Of a DNA stretch of 64,000 nt, positions 37,726 to 46,868 are shown piece by piece. The stretch is from DASUAS01 sp963756895. GTDB lineage: Bacteria > Actinomycetota > Acidimicrobiia > IMCC26256 > DASPTH01. The position numbers were made by a program, and so were the translations under genes. The stretch is taken from the NCBI GenBank assembly GCA_963756895.1, contig CAVWPI010000006.1:186001-250000 (forward strand). Reading direction: 5' to 3'. How positions within the stretch are numbered: the first letter of the stretch is position 1; every line of letters starts with the position of its first letter. The notes under the pieces were generated by a model. That model saw nothing but the letters and a program-made list of their open reading frames with translations, made no database searches and was not told where the DNA came from.

Positions 37726-38142
37726 TCAGGCGACGGGCCGGAACGCGAACGTCACGACCTCGTTGCCGTCGTCGTCGGTGCGGAACGGCACGATCACCAG
37801 CTCCATCTCCATCCCGTTGGCGAGCGCCGCGGGATCGCACTCGGTGAGACGCGACTCCACCCTCACCTCGCCCGGCAGCTCCACGTAGCCGACGCCGAAC
37901 GGCACGAAGTCCTTCCCGTTCGGACCGGCGTACGGCGGTGGCGGCGGGAACGACTGCGTCGTCCACGCCCACAACGTGCCTCGTCGCGCCAGCAACGCCT
38001 CGTCCATCGCGGTCGAGGCGCAGCGTGGGCACGAGTCCTGCGTCGGGAACGTGACCATCCCGCAGTCGGCGCACCGGCTGCCGATCAGCTGGGGATCGTC
38101 ATGCGGCCAGGTGAAGACACCTTCGGCGACGGGCACTTGCAT
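37726..38142 (-). CDS. DUF35 OB-fold zinc-ribbon protein, partner of the thiolase-fold protein
   Basis: 138 residues from the ATG at 38142. Residues about 23-42 hold the zinc ribbon SRCADCGMVTFPTQDSCPRC (C-x2-C, C-x2-C). The rest is an OB-fold with GVGYVELPGEVRVESRL and LVIVPFRTDDDGNEV. DUF35 proteins bind acyl-CoA and form obligate complexes with SCP-x-type thiolase-fold enzymes. This one is 12 bases upstream of the thiolase-fold gene and probably forms a complex with its product. No break. Confidence 0.9.
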   Translation of the reverse strand: MQVPVAEGVFTWPHDDPQLIGSRCADCGMVTFPTQDSCPRCASTAMDEALLARRGTLWAWTTQSFPPPPPYAGPNGKDFVPFGVGYVELPGEVRVESRLTECDPAALANGMEMELVIVPFRTDDDGNEVVTFAFRPVA

Positions 38143-38156
38143 GGAGGCTCCGTTCG

Positions 38157-39359
38157 TCAGGGCGAGTAGCGGATGCGAATGCGGTCGTAGGCCCGGGCGA
38201 AGGTGCCGGGAACGATCTGGGGCTCGGCGGGGTCGACCAGGTCCCACTCGGGGATGCGCCGCAGGAGCTCCTGGAACATCACCCGCAGCTCGAGCCGGGC
38301 GAGCCACGCACCGAGGCAGAAGTGCGTCCCGAAGCCGAACGAGACATGGCGGTTGTCGGGCCGGGTGACGTCGAGGCGGTCGGGGTCGGTGAACGCGCGA
38401 GGGTCGCGGTTGGCGGCCGCGTACATCAGCACCACCTGGTCGCCCGCCCGCAACGTCTTCCCGTGGAGCTCGTGCTCCTCGGTGACCGTGCGCCGCATGT
38501 TCAGGATGGGCGTGACCCAGCGGATGAACTCCTCCACCGCGGTGGTCGCCAGCAGCTCGGGCTGCTCGACGAGCAGCTGCCGTTGGTCGGGCTGGAGCGC
38601 GAGCTCGCGGATCATCGATCCGATCACGGTCCGCGTGGTCTCGGCGCCGCCGTCGAGGAGCAGGAGCGTCTCCTCGAGGACGTGGCCGGTCTCCCAGCCC
38701 TGCGCGATCCACACCGAGATGAGGTCGTCCCCGGGGTCGCGGCGACGCGCCTCGACCACCTCGGCGGTGACGGTGAAGAAGTCCTGCATCACGGGAATGA
38801 CGTCGGGGTGCGACACGTACGGCGGGCCGCCGGCCATGTTCAGCCCGCCCAGGGTCATGGTGCGCTCGGACCACCAACGCAGCTGCTCCCACATCTCGCG
38901 CGGATAGCCGATTAGGTCGCCGATCATGATCGCAGGAAGCCGCGACGCGATCGCCTCGATCACCTCGCACTCGCCGAGCGGCACGACCGCGTCCAGGATC
39001 CCGGTGACGATGTCGCGAACGTGTGCCTCGTGCCCGCGCACGCCGCCGGGGTTGAACCGGCGCGACACGAGGTTGCGCTGCTGCTGGTGCGCGGGGTCGT
39101 CCATGTTGATCATCGAGCGGTCGGCGCGCTGGTCGATCTGCGGACGCGAACCCGCGAGCGACGAGTAGCGCGCGCCGTGCTTCTCGATCGCCATCACGTC
39201 GTCGTAGCGGGAGACGACCCACAGCTCCTGCACCGGATCCCAGAAGACCGGGGCCTCGTCGCGCAACCACCGGTACGCATCCCACGGATCGACGTAGAAA
39301 TCGGGGTCGAGCACGTTGACGTACGGAGCCTCGGTCCCGATCGCGTCGGTGGTGGTCAT
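38157..39359 (-). CDS. Cytochrome P450
   Basis: A complete 400-residue P450 from the ATG at 39359. Landmarks are the C-helix region SMINMDDPAHQQQRNLVSRR, the I-helix LLLLDGGAETTRTVIG (G-G-A-E-T-T), the K-helix VEEFIRWVTP and the heme motif VSFGFGTHFCLGAWLARLEL with its cysteine near residue 348. The layout resembles the CYP125/CYP142 type (steroid and long-chain terminal hydroxylases), but this is not proved. It lies between a TetR gene (ATGA overlap) and the DUF35 and thiolase-fold pair, so side-chain hydroxylation and cleavage may be linked. No break. Confidence 0.93.
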   Translation of the reverse strand: MTTTDAIGTEAPYVNVLDPDFYVDPWDAYRWLRDEAPVFWDPVQELWVVSRYDDVMAIEKHGARYSSLAGSRPQIDQRADRSMINMDDPAHQQQRNLVSRRFNPGGVRGHEAHVRDIVTGILDAVVPLGECEVIEAIASRLPAIMIGDLIGYPREMWEQLRWWSERTMTLGGLNMAGGPPYVSHPDVIPVMQDFFTVTAEVVEARRRDPGDDLISVWIAQGWETGHVLEETLLLLDGGAETTRTVIGSMIRELALQPDQRQLLVEQPELLATTAVEEFIRWVTPILNMRRTVTEEHELHGKTLRAGDQVVLMYAAANRDPRAFTDPDRLDVTRPDNRHVSFGFGTHFCLGAWLARLELRVMFQELLRRIPEWDLVDPAEPQIVPGTFARAYDRIRIRYSP

Positions 39360-40039
39360 GGCGTCTCCTCCCGGCGCGTCACGCCGTAGAGGAACGTGCT
39401 CGCGAACACGTCGGCGATCTCTGACGCGCTGAGCCGACCGTCGGCGCGGTACCAGCGCTGGAGCCAGTTGGCCATGCCGATCACCGTCTTGGTCAGGACG
39501 TGGGGCGGTCCTGCCAGCACGAAATCGCCCCGCGCCTCGCCCTCGGCGATCACCGCGGTGATCGCGCGCTCGTAGCGCCGACTGAAGTCGTTCATCTCCC
39601 GCGCCCAGTCATCCTCGGGATCCTCGGTGAGCTGGTTCACGTCCTCCTGGAGGAAGATGAACATGTACGGATAGTCGCGATCGGTGTACGACGCGAGCAG
39701 TCGCTGCACGATCTCGGTGAGCTTCTCGGCCGGCGATCGGCTGCCCTGCACGATCGCCTCCGCCTCGGCGATGTTCCGGGTGACGGCCACACTGGTCGCG
39801 GCGCGGAAGAGCTCGTGCTTGCTCTCGAAGTAGTAGTAGAGCGATGCCCGGTCGACCCCCACCGCGTCGGCGATGTCGCGGAACGACGTGGCCCGGTAGC
39901 CCTTGGCGAGAAAGGCCCGTCCCGCGGCGGCGATGATCTCTTCGCGCCGTGCCCGGTACGCGGGCGCCGCCTCCGCCCGCGCCGTCGACCGCCGCGCGCC
40001 GAGCTTGGTGCCGCTCACATCCGCCTCGCGGTCGCTCAT
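39356..40039 (-). CDS. TetR-family regulator
   Basis: 227 residues from the ATG at 40039, overlapping the ligase stop (ATGA). After a 30-residue basic leader (LGARRSTARAEAAPAYRARR) comes the HTH domain: EEIIAAAGRAFLAKGYRATS and FRDIADAVGVDRASLYYYFE. The ligand-binding helices follow, with MFIFLQEDVNQLTEDPEDDW. The TetR group is like KstR2/FadR-type regulators of acyl-CoA genes, but no group can be fixed. It is transcribed with ligase E and the downstream P450, DUF35 and thiolase-fold genes, and may bind the palindrome at 41694. Confidence 0.9.
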   Translation of the reverse strand: MSDREADVSGTKLGARRSTARAEAAPAYRARREEIIAAAGRAFLAKGYRATSFRDIADAVGVDRASLYYYFESKHELFRAATSVAVTRNIAEAEAIVQGSRSPAEKLTEIVQRLLASYTDRDYPYMFIFLQEDVNQLTEDPEDDWAREMNDFSRRYERAITAVIAEGEARGDFVLAGPPHVLTKTVIGMANWLQRWYRADGRLSASEIADVFASTFLYGVTRREETP

Positions 40040-41655
40040 GGTCGTAGGTGCGCCAGCGCGGCGACGTCGTCGGCGGTCATCGGTCGGAGCTGGTCGCCGC
40101 GGCCGGGGCGCCAACTCACCGCGGGCGCGTCCCAGCCCTCGCGGCGCAGCCGGGTCTTGTCGATCTTCATGCTCGCGAGCTTGGGCAGCTCGGGGGCGAT
40201 CCGCACGAAGCTCGGCACCCACTTGGGACCGAGGTCCGGCTGCGCCTGGACGAACTCGTCGAACGTGGTGAGGTCGAAGTCGGAGCCCTCCTCCACCTCG
40301 ACCGCAACCATCACCCGATCGCCCACCGGATCGTCGGGCACTGCGTACACCGCCGCCGAACGCACGCCCGGCGCGCGCAGCACGATCCGTTCCACGGGGG
40401 CGGCGGCGAAGTTCTCGCCGTCGACCCGGAGCCACTCGTTGGAGCGACCGGCGAAGAAGAACCAGCCGTCGGCGTCGCGGTACGCGAGGTCACCCGACCA
40501 GTAGATGCCGTCGCGCACCTTGGAGACGTTGGCCTCCTCGTTGCGGTAGTAGCCCTCGAACGTGTCGCCCGGTTCGGTGTTGACGATCTCCCCCACTGCG
40601 GCGTCGCCGTTGGCCAGCCGGCCCGCGGCGTCGAACTCGGCGCGCGGGCACTCGGCCCCGCAGTCGGGATCGAAGACCCGGATGTTGTCGTCGGCCGAGC
40701 CCAACGCACCCACAGGCATCGAGGCGTCGCGCCGGATGACGATGAGCCCCTCGGTGGAGCCGTAGCTGTCGCGCACGGCGCAGTCGAAGCGCCGCGCGAA
40801 CTCCCGGATGTCGGCCTCCGACGCCTCGTTGCCGAACGCGAACGTGACCGGCGACGAGGCGTCGTCGGGCGCACGCGGGACAGCCAGGATGTAGTTCAGG
40901 ACCTTGCCCGTGTAGGCGAGCATCGTGGCGCCGACGCGGCGGATGTCGGGCATGGCGTTCGACGCCGAGAACCGCGCCCGGCTCGCGAACGGCACCCCGG
41001 CCTGCAGCGCGCTCGCCAACCCGGTGAACAGCGAGCTCGAGTGGAAGAACGGCAGCGGCGCGTACACCGCCGAACCCGGACCCAGCTCGGCGACCGTCTT
41101 CACGTGCACGCCCGTGCGCGCGAAGCGACCCTGCGTGCAGCGCACCGCCTTCGGGAAGCCGGTCGAGCCGGACGTGAAGATCAGGAGGTAGAGGTCGTCG
41201 GCTTCCGCCGGGACGTGCGCGACGGAAGGTTCGAGCGCCGCGAGTTGGTCGGCGTAGTCGGCACGCTCGGTGTGCACCACGCGCTCGGCCGGGACGCGGC
41301 TCGGCGCGTCGCTCAGCAGATCAGCGTACCCGTCGGACGTGACCAAGGCCTGGCAGTCGGTGTAGTCGATCAACTGTGCAAGCTCGGCGCCGCGGTAGGT
41401 GGCGTTGATCCCGATGATCACCGATCGCGTGAGGGCGGCGGCTCCGAGCCAGAAGAGGTACTCCGCGGTGTTGTCGAGCAGCACACCGACGTGTGGCGGC
41501 GCATGCGGGTCACGGAGCTCCGACCAGAGCGCGGCGCGACGCCGCGACTCGAGCGCGAGCTCACGCCACGAGTACGACCGGTCCTCGAAGTGGGCGGCGA
41601 CGTCGTCACGATCGGCGTAGCGGACGAAGAGCTCGGCGGCCGTCGTGGGTGGCAT
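40036..41655 (-). CDS. AMP-forming acyl-CoA ligase E
   Basis: A complete 539-residue ligase from the ATG at 41655. It has the P-loop LLIFTSGSTGFPKAVRCTQG, DSYGSTEGLIVIRRD, GIYWSGDLAYRDADGWFFFAGR and the C-terminal LPKLASMKIDKTRLR with lysine. The R-C-T-Q-G variant after the P-loop and the absence of a long linker place it in the FATP/FadD17-like group for fatty or steroid side-chain acids. It is the first gene of the run towards the TetR, P450 and thiolase-fold genes. A perfect palindrome lies 39 bases upstream. No break. Confidence 0.92.
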   Translation of the reverse strand: MPPTTAAELFVRYADRDDVAAHFEDRSYSWRELALESRRRAALWSELRDPHAPPHVGVLLDNTAEYLFWLGAAALTRSVIIGINATYRGAELAQLIDYTDCQALVTSDGYADLLSDAPSRVPAERVVHTERADYADQLAALEPSVAHVPAEADDLYLLIFTSGSTGFPKAVRCTQGRFARTGVHVKTVAELGPGSAVYAPLPFFHSSSLFTGLASALQAGVPFASRARFSASNAMPDIRRVGATMLAYTGKVLNYILAVPRAPDDASSPVTFAFGNEASEADIREFARRFDCAVRDSYGSTEGLIVIRRDASMPVGALGSADDNIRVFDPDCGAECPRAEFDAAGRLANGDAAVGEIVNTEPGDTFEGYYRNEEANVSKVRDGIYWSGDLAYRDADGWFFFAGRSNEWLRVDGENFAAAPVERIVLRAPGVRSAAVYAVPDDPVGDRVMVAVEVEEGSDFDLTTFDEFVQAQPDLGPKWVPSFVRIAPELPKLASMKIDKTRLRREGWDAPAVSWRPGRGDQLRPMTADDVAALAHLRP

Positions 41656-41693
41656 GCACCGGCATTCTGTGGCCCCCGGGCCCTTCCGCGCCA

Positions 41694-41711
41694 GTCAACG
41701 CGAGCGTTGAC
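41694..41711. promoter_or_regulatory. Perfect palindrome upstream of ligase E
   Basis: GTCAACGC-GA-GCGTTGAC has perfect 8-base arms separated by two bases. It lies in the 72-base gap between the TauD stop (41728) and the ligase start (41655). The spacing is that of an operator, not of a terminator hairpin. A TetR gene in the same transcription unit is the natural candidate to bind it. Confidence 0.6.
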
Positions 41712-41727
41712 GATCGGCGGTCCGCGG

Positions 41728-42582
41728 TCAGCGGGGAGTGTCGCCGGCGAGGGTGATCCGGTGCATGCGGCGGGTGAAGCCGTGGTAGTCGTTGATCGGG
41801 TTGTGCATCGCGCAGCGGTTGTCCCACAACGCCAGTGACCCGACCTCCCATTGGAAGCGGCACGTGAGCTCGGGACGGACCGAGTGCTGGAAGAGGTACT
41901 CGAGCAACGGGCGGCTCTCGTCCTCGGTCATCTCCGCGAACGATGCGGTGTGCGCCCGGTTCACGTAGAGCGCCTTGCGTCCGGTCTCCGGATGGGTGCG
42001 CACGACCGGGTGCGTCGAGAGGAACTGCTGCTCGTCCTCGGCCGGTCCGCGGTCGCGGATGCGGTCCTCCCGGGTCTTCGACACGTCGGCGAGCGCGGAG
42101 CTGTTGACCGCGTCGAGCTCCCCGAGCACTGCGCGCAACCCCGGCGAGAGCGCCTCGTACGCCGCGTACATGTTGGCGAACATCGTGTCGCCGCCGAACG
42201 GCGGGAGCTCGCGCGCCAGCAGCATCGTGGCCATCGGCGGCTGTTCGAGGTACACGGTGTCGCTGTGCCAGATCCCACCGAAGTTCACCGTCTCGTGCGG
42301 AAGCTTGGCGACCTCGATGATCTCCGGGTGGGTGTCGAATCCCTTGACGAACGGGTAGCGCACCGGCTCGCCCAGTCGACGGGCGAAGGCGAGGAACGCG
42401 TCGTCGTCGAGCTCTTGATCGCGGAAGAACACGACGAGGTGCTCCAGCCAGATCCGTCGGATCTCGGCGACGGTCGCGTCATCGAGATCCGCCAGATCCA
42501 CGCCTCGGATCACCGCGCCGATCGCGCCGGCGAGCGGCTCGACCTCCAGGGAGGCGAGGTGCGTCGAGGTCGCTGCGCTCAC
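41728..42582 (-). CDS. TauD/TfdA-family Fe(II)/2-oxoglutarate dioxygenase
   Basis: 284 residues from a GTG at 42582 overlapping the P450 stop (GTGA). The metal-binding H-x-D is in NFGGIWHSDTVYLEQPP; the distal histidine is in DNRCAMHNPINDYHGFTRRM with the 2-oxoglutarate-binding arginine nearby. Full length for the family. TauD relatives oxidise sulfonates, phenoxyacids, alkyl sulfates and diverse natural products. The pairing with a P450 suggests hydroxylation of a catabolic intermediate and not sulfur scavenging. No break. A second TauD protein is at 62319. Confidence 0.9.
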   Translation of the reverse strand: MSAATSTHLASLEVEPLAGAIGAVIRGVDLADLDDATVAEIRRIWLEHLVVFFRDQELDDDAFLAFARRLGEPVRYPFVKGFDTHPEIIEVAKLPHETVNFGGIWHSDTVYLEQPPMATMLLARELPPFGGDTMFANMYAAYEALSPGLRAVLGELDAVNSSALADVSKTREDRIRDRGPAEDEQQFLSTHPVVRTHPETGRKALYVNRAHTASFAEMTEDESRPLLEYLFQHSVRPELTCRFQWEVGSLALWDNRCAMHNPINDYHGFTRRMHRITLAGDTPR

Positions 42583-43797
42583 CGCACCCTCATGGGCACC
42601 GACTTGTATCCGCGCACGGTGGCGGTGTGCACGAACTCGAGGCGCGACTCGTCGATCTCCCACCTGGGGTAGCGCTTCAGCGTCTCGGCCAGCGCCACTC
42701 GCGTCTCCATCCGTGCCAGCGCGGCGCCGATGCAGAAGTGCGCGCCGTACCCGAACGCGAGCTGACGGTCGATGTCGCGCCGCACGTCGAAGACGTCGGG
42801 GTCCGGGAAATGACGCTCGTCACGGTCGGCGGCCCCGTTGAGCAGGGAGATCTTCGAGCCGGCGGGGATCGTGATCCCGTGGTACTCGGCGTCACGCGCC
42901 ACCCAACGCGACTGCGTGGGTGACGGCGCCTCGAACCGCATGAGCTCCTCGACCGCGTTGCTCATCAGCGACGGGTCGTCGAGCAGCAGCTGCCGTTGGT
43001 CGGGGAACCGCTGCAACGTGACCACGCCGAACCCGAGCAACCGGGCCACGGTCTCGGTCCCCGCCGACGAGATCAGCTGCACGAACGCGAGGATCTCCTC
43101 GAGCGTCAGCTTGCGGGTCTCGCCGTCGTCCTCGATCTCCGCGTGCACCAGGCCGGTGAGCAGGTCGTCCTGCGGGTCCTTCAGGCGCATCTCCATGAGC
43201 TCGGGGATCATGGCGAAGGCGTCGTTGTTGATCTCGCCGTTCTCGTTGACGATCTGGCGGTTCTTCTGACCGTGCGTGGTGGTCGCGCCTTCGTCGACGT
43301 GGAGGCTCTGGTCGGTGAGCTCCTTGAACTCCTTGGCGTGCCCCTCGGGGTAGCCGACCAGGGACAGGATCACGGTGGGCGGCAACAGACCGGCGAAGTG
43401 CTCGACGTAGTCGAACTCGTCCTCACCCTCGACCGCGTCGAGGAACTCGTTCGCGAGGGCGGCGATCTTCACCTCGATGTCGGCGATGCGGCGAGGCGTG
43501 AACGCCCGCGCCACGAGCTTGCGCAGCTTCGTGTGGTCCGGGGGGTCCATCATGATCATCATCGGGATGCCGTAGGGCTCGTCGGTGATGATCTCGAGCA
43601 TGATCCCGTGACTCGAGACGAACGACTCGTGGTCGAGAAGCCCGCGCGAACACGTCGTCGTAGCGACTCAGGGCCCAGAAGTCGTGCTTCTCGTTGTAAT
43701 AGACGGGCGCCTCGTCTCGGAGGCGCTGCCAGACCGGGTACGGATCGGCATCGATCACGTAGTCGTAGGGGTCGTAGTAGACGTCGGTGGCCGTCAT
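42579..43797 (-). CDS. Cytochrome P450 (one frameshift)
   Basis: About 406 residues from the ATG at 43797. The N-terminus DPYPVWQRLRDEAPVYYNEK changes frame near 43645. Removing one G gives DVFARLLDHESFVSSHG and leads into MMIMMDPPDHTKLRKLVARA. The I-helix is LISSAGTETVARLLGFG, the K-helix VEELMRFEAP, and the heme site LAFGYGAHFCIGAALARMET. A loop with TTTHGQKNRQIVNENGEIN near residue 200 is unusually polar. Co-transcribed with the TauD gene. Close relative of the P450 at 33175. The 62-base gap upstream is A/T-rich (GGAATATATCGTATCC) and probably holds the promoter. Confidence 0.9.
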
Positions 43798-43859
43798 GTC
43801 GTGGGCTCCTCGCCGATCTCGGAATATATCGTATCCAGAATGACTGCCTGATCCCGACC

Positions 43860-45380
43860 TCAGACGGGCGGCACGCCGTGAATCCTGTCGCTGAACGACC
43901 GGTCCTTGCCACCCGCGAGCGCGAGGCGGGCCACCAGGTCGGCCCGGAGGTCTTCGGGCGCGACCACCGCGTCGATCACCAGCTCCGACGCCAGGCGCAG
44001 GAGATCGACATCGGCCGCGAACTCCGCCCGGCGCTCGTCGACGAACGCGGCCCGCTCGGTTTCGTCGTCGATGGCCGCGATCTTGTTCGCGTACACCGCG
44101 TTGATGGCGGCCTCGGGACCCATGACCGCGATGCGTGCGGTGGGGAGCGCGATGCACGCGTCGGGGGCGAACGCGGGTCCCGCGAAGGCGTACAGACCCG
44201 CGCCGTACGCCTTGCGCACGATCACCGACAGCTTGGGCACCGTCGCCTCGGACACCGCGGTGATCATCTTGGCCCCGTGGCGGATGATGCCTTGGCGTTC
44301 GACCTCGGTGCCCACCATGAAGCCGGGGACGTCGGCGAGGAACACGAGCGGGATCCCGTACGCGTCGCAGCACCAGATGAAGCGCGCCGCCTTGTCGGCG
44401 GAATCGACGAAGAGCGCGCCGCCCTTGTGCACCGGGTTGCTCGCCACGACGCCGACCGGACGACCCTCGAGCAGGCCGAACCCCACGATCACCTCGGGCG
44501 CGAACAGTGGCTTCACCTCGAAGAAGCTGTCGGCGTCGAGCAGTCCTGCGAGCAGGTCGTGCATGTCGAACGCGACGTGCTCGTCGGGCGGCACGACGTC
44601 GGCGGTCAGCGGGACGGCAGGCGCTTCGGCGGCGTAGACCGGCACATCCGACCGCCAACTCCCCGGCATGTAGCCGAAGTATGCCTTGGCCTGCGCGATG
44701 GCATCGGCGTCGTCGACCGCGAGGTTGTCACCACTGCCCGACACGGTCGCGTGCATGCGCGCACCACCCATCTCCTCGAGCGTCGTCCGCTCCCCCACCA
44801 CCATCTCGACCATCCGGGGTGAGCCGAGGTACATCGATGCGTTGCCTTCCACCATGATCACCACGTCGCAGAACGCAGGGATGTACGCGCCACCGGCAGC
44901 CGACGGCCCGAACAGGCAGCAGATCTGCGGCACCCGGCCCGACAAGCGGTTCTGGTTGTAGAAGATCCGTCCGGCGCCCCGACGGCCGGGGAAGAGGTCG
45001 ACCTGGTCGGTGAGACGCGCGCCGGCGGAGTCGACCAGCCAGAACACAGGGACCTCGTGCTCGAGTGCGTACTCGGTGAGGCGCACGATCTTCTCCACCG
45101 TGCGCGCACCCCACGATCCCGCCTTGACCGTGGGATCGTTGGCCATCACGCACACCGGACGCCCCCCGACGGTGCCGACGCCGGTGACCACGCCGTCGGC
45201 CGGCAGGTCACCGGCGAGCGCGTTGGCGAGCAGTGAGCTCTCGACGAACGAGCCCTCGTCGAGCAGCAGGGCCAGCCGGTCGCGCACGAAGAGCTTCCCC
45301 TGCCGTTCCAGCTTGGCGGCCTCCTTCTCGAGGTTGCCCTGGAGGGCCCGGTCGGCGGCTGCCCGCAGCTCGTCGGTCAC
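43860..45380 (-). CDS. Acyl-CoA carboxylase beta (carboxyltransferase) subunit
   Basis: A complete 506-residue carboxyltransferase from the GTG at 45380, which follows GAGGAGGGAGA. An in-frame extension upstream to a 15-base repeat is unlikely to be translated. The first half has FVRDRLALLLDEGSFVES, FWLVDSAGARLTDQVDLFPG and CLFGPSAAGGAYIPAFCD. The second half has FEVKPLFAPEVIVGFGLLEG and VFLADVPGFMVGTEVERQGI. It transfers CO2 from a biotin carrier to acetyl-, propionyl- or a larger acyl-CoA; the acyl group cannot be fixed here. No alpha subunit with biotin carboxylase is in the window. Divergent from the solute-binding protein. No break. Confidence 0.9.
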   Translation of the reverse strand: MTDELRAAADRALQGNLEKEAAKLERQGKLFVRDRLALLLDEGSFVESSLLANALAGDLPADGVVTGVGTVGGRPVCVMANDPTVKAGSWGARTVEKIVRLTEYALEHEVPVFWLVDSAGARLTDQVDLFPGRRGAGRIFYNQNRLSGRVPQICCLFGPSAAGGAYIPAFCDVVIMVEGNASMYLGSPRMVEMVVGERTTLEEMGGARMHATVSGSGDNLAVDDADAIAQAKAYFGYMPGSWRSDVPVYAAEAPAVPLTADVVPPDEHVAFDMHDLLAGLLDADSFFEVKPLFAPEVIVGFGLLEGRPVGVVASNPVHKGGALFVDSADKAARFIWCCDAYGIPLVFLADVPGFMVGTEVERQGIIRHGAKMITAVSEATVPKLSVIVRKAYGAGLYAFAGPAFAPDACIALPTARIAVMGPEAAINAVYANKIAAIDDETERAAFVDERRAEFAADVDLLRLASELVIDAVVAPEDLRADLVARLALAGGKDRSFSDRIHGVPPV

Positions 45381-45398
45381 GACGCTCTCCCTCCTCGC

Positions 45399-45443
45399 CC
45401 CGATCCGCACGCGCCCGATCCGCATGCGCCCGATCCGCATGAG
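45399..45443. repeat. Three 15-base tandem repeats
   Basis: Three head-to-tail copies of CCCGATCCGCAYGCG-type sequence (45399-45413, 45414-45428, 45429-45443) with one to two differences. They lie between the carboxylase start (45380) and the solute-binding-protein start (45516), in the divergent promoter region. They may be regulator sites or a replication-slippage tract. Confidence 0.75.
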
Positions 45444-45515
45444 TTCGCCATTCTTGATATTTTGTACCGACCGTTCGATCTCCGCGAACGGTTCGCAGCA
45501 CACCCGGGGGGAACC

Positions 45516-46830
45516 TTGCGACTCTCACGTCTCCTAGCGGTCGTCCTGACCGTCGTCATGGCTCTGCTCGGCGTCAGCGCAGTCGGCGCCGGCGCGCAGA
45601 GCTCCAAGCCCAAGGCCGACGACGTCGGCATCACCGACACCGAGATCCGCCTGGCGGTGATCGCCGACGTGGACACCTCGATCCAGCCGGGGCTGTTCCA
45701 GAAGTCGGTGGACGCGATGAAGGCGTGGGCCGACGTCACCAACAAGAACGGCGGGATCGCAGGGCGAAAGGTCGTCATCGACTTCATCGACTCCAAGTTG
45801 AGTCCCAACGAGACCCGCAACGCCATCATCAAGGCGTGTGCGGATGACTTCGCCATGGTCGGCGGTGAGGCGCTGTTCCTGAACAACGTCGACGACATGG
45901 TCGCATGCAAGGACAAGGCCGGGAAAGCGATCGGCATCCCCGACATGCCCGGCACTGCGCTCGACACCACCCAGTCGTGCTCGCCGGTCACCTACGTCGC
46001 CACCGGTCTCGGTGCGTACTGCGCCACGAGGGACCAGCACCCGCAGACGTACACCGTCCAACAGGGTGACTACCTCTACTACCTGAAGAAGAACAAGGAC
46101 CTCCACGGCATCTGGACCATCCCGGGAGACCTCAAGGCCACCAAGAACGCGGTCATCCCGACCGCCACCGCCGGAGTCGACCTCGGCATCAAGAAGGACG
46201 GGCAGGGCTTCTACGACATCTTCTCCCGTGACCCGCAGAGCGCGATGACGCCGATCGTGCAGGCGATCAAGCAGAACAACTCGACGTTCGCGAAGAACGG
46301 CGGCAACAAGATGGCTGACCTGCGGAAAGAGGCCACGCTCCAGGGCGTCGACTCGGTGAAGGTCTGGGCGTGCAACCAGGCGTGCTACGACAACCTGATC
46401 GTCGAGCAGGGCGGCGCCGACGTCGACGACACGCAGATCCTGCTGTCGACAGTTCCCTTCTACTCCGAGTACAAGAACAACCCCGACGTTGAAGAAGCTC
46501 GTCACGGCCGCGGGCGGGATCGAGAACGTCGACTTCAACTCGGTCTCGTCGTGGGTCGCCGCCCTCCTGTTCGAGGACGTCGCGAAGAAGGCGACCGCCA
46601 ACGGCGGGACGCTCAGCCGTGCGTCCCTGTTCGATGCGCTCGAGACGGAGACCTCCTTCGATGCCGGCGGCATCATCGGTGCCACCGACTTCGCCAACCA
46701 CATGCCGTCGCCCTGCATCGTCATGACGCAGATCAAGGACGGCAAGTTCGTGCGCACCTACCCGACGAAGGTGGGGACGTTCGACTGCAACAAGAAGAAC
46801 ATCGTCGAGATGAAGCTCGACCTCAGCTGA
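45516..46830 (+). CDS. Periplasmic-type solute-binding protein, branched-chain amino-acid family (one frameshift)
   Basis: About 437 residues from a TTG at 45516, chosen because GGGGGGAA precedes it and the signal peptide (LAVVLTVVMALLGVSAVGAGAQ) begins there. The mature protein begins TDTEIRLAVIADVD, with KNGGIAGRKVVIDFIDSKL and an intervening Peripla_BP_6 fold. A break near 46491 (one extra T, GACGTTGAAG) is followed by VKKLVTAAGGIENVDF and a C-terminus at 46830. Three cysteine pairs suggest disulfides. No ABC permease or ATPase gene is near, so it is an orphan binding protein; it may sense or deliver the cluster substrate. Confidence 0.87.
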
Positions 46831-46836
46831 CGTCCA

Positions 46837-46865
46837 CCCGGGTCGCGCTTCGCGCGCGGCCCGGG
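46837..46865. terminator. GC-rich hairpin between convergent genes
   Basis: CCCGGGTCGCGC pairs over 12 positions (one G-T wobble) with GCGCGGCCCGGG around a 5-base TTCGC loop. It begins 7 bases after the solute-binding-protein stop and ends 4 bases before the stop of the convergent dehydrogenase. It is a strong terminator-like stem without a T-run. Confidence 0.65.
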
Positions 46866-46868
46866 CGG

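Noticed and set aside
45381..45503. Longer carboxylase start giving a repeated R-I-G-R-M leader
   Set aside because: The GTG at 45380 has a good ribosome-binding site, and the leader is just the translation of the 15-base repeats.
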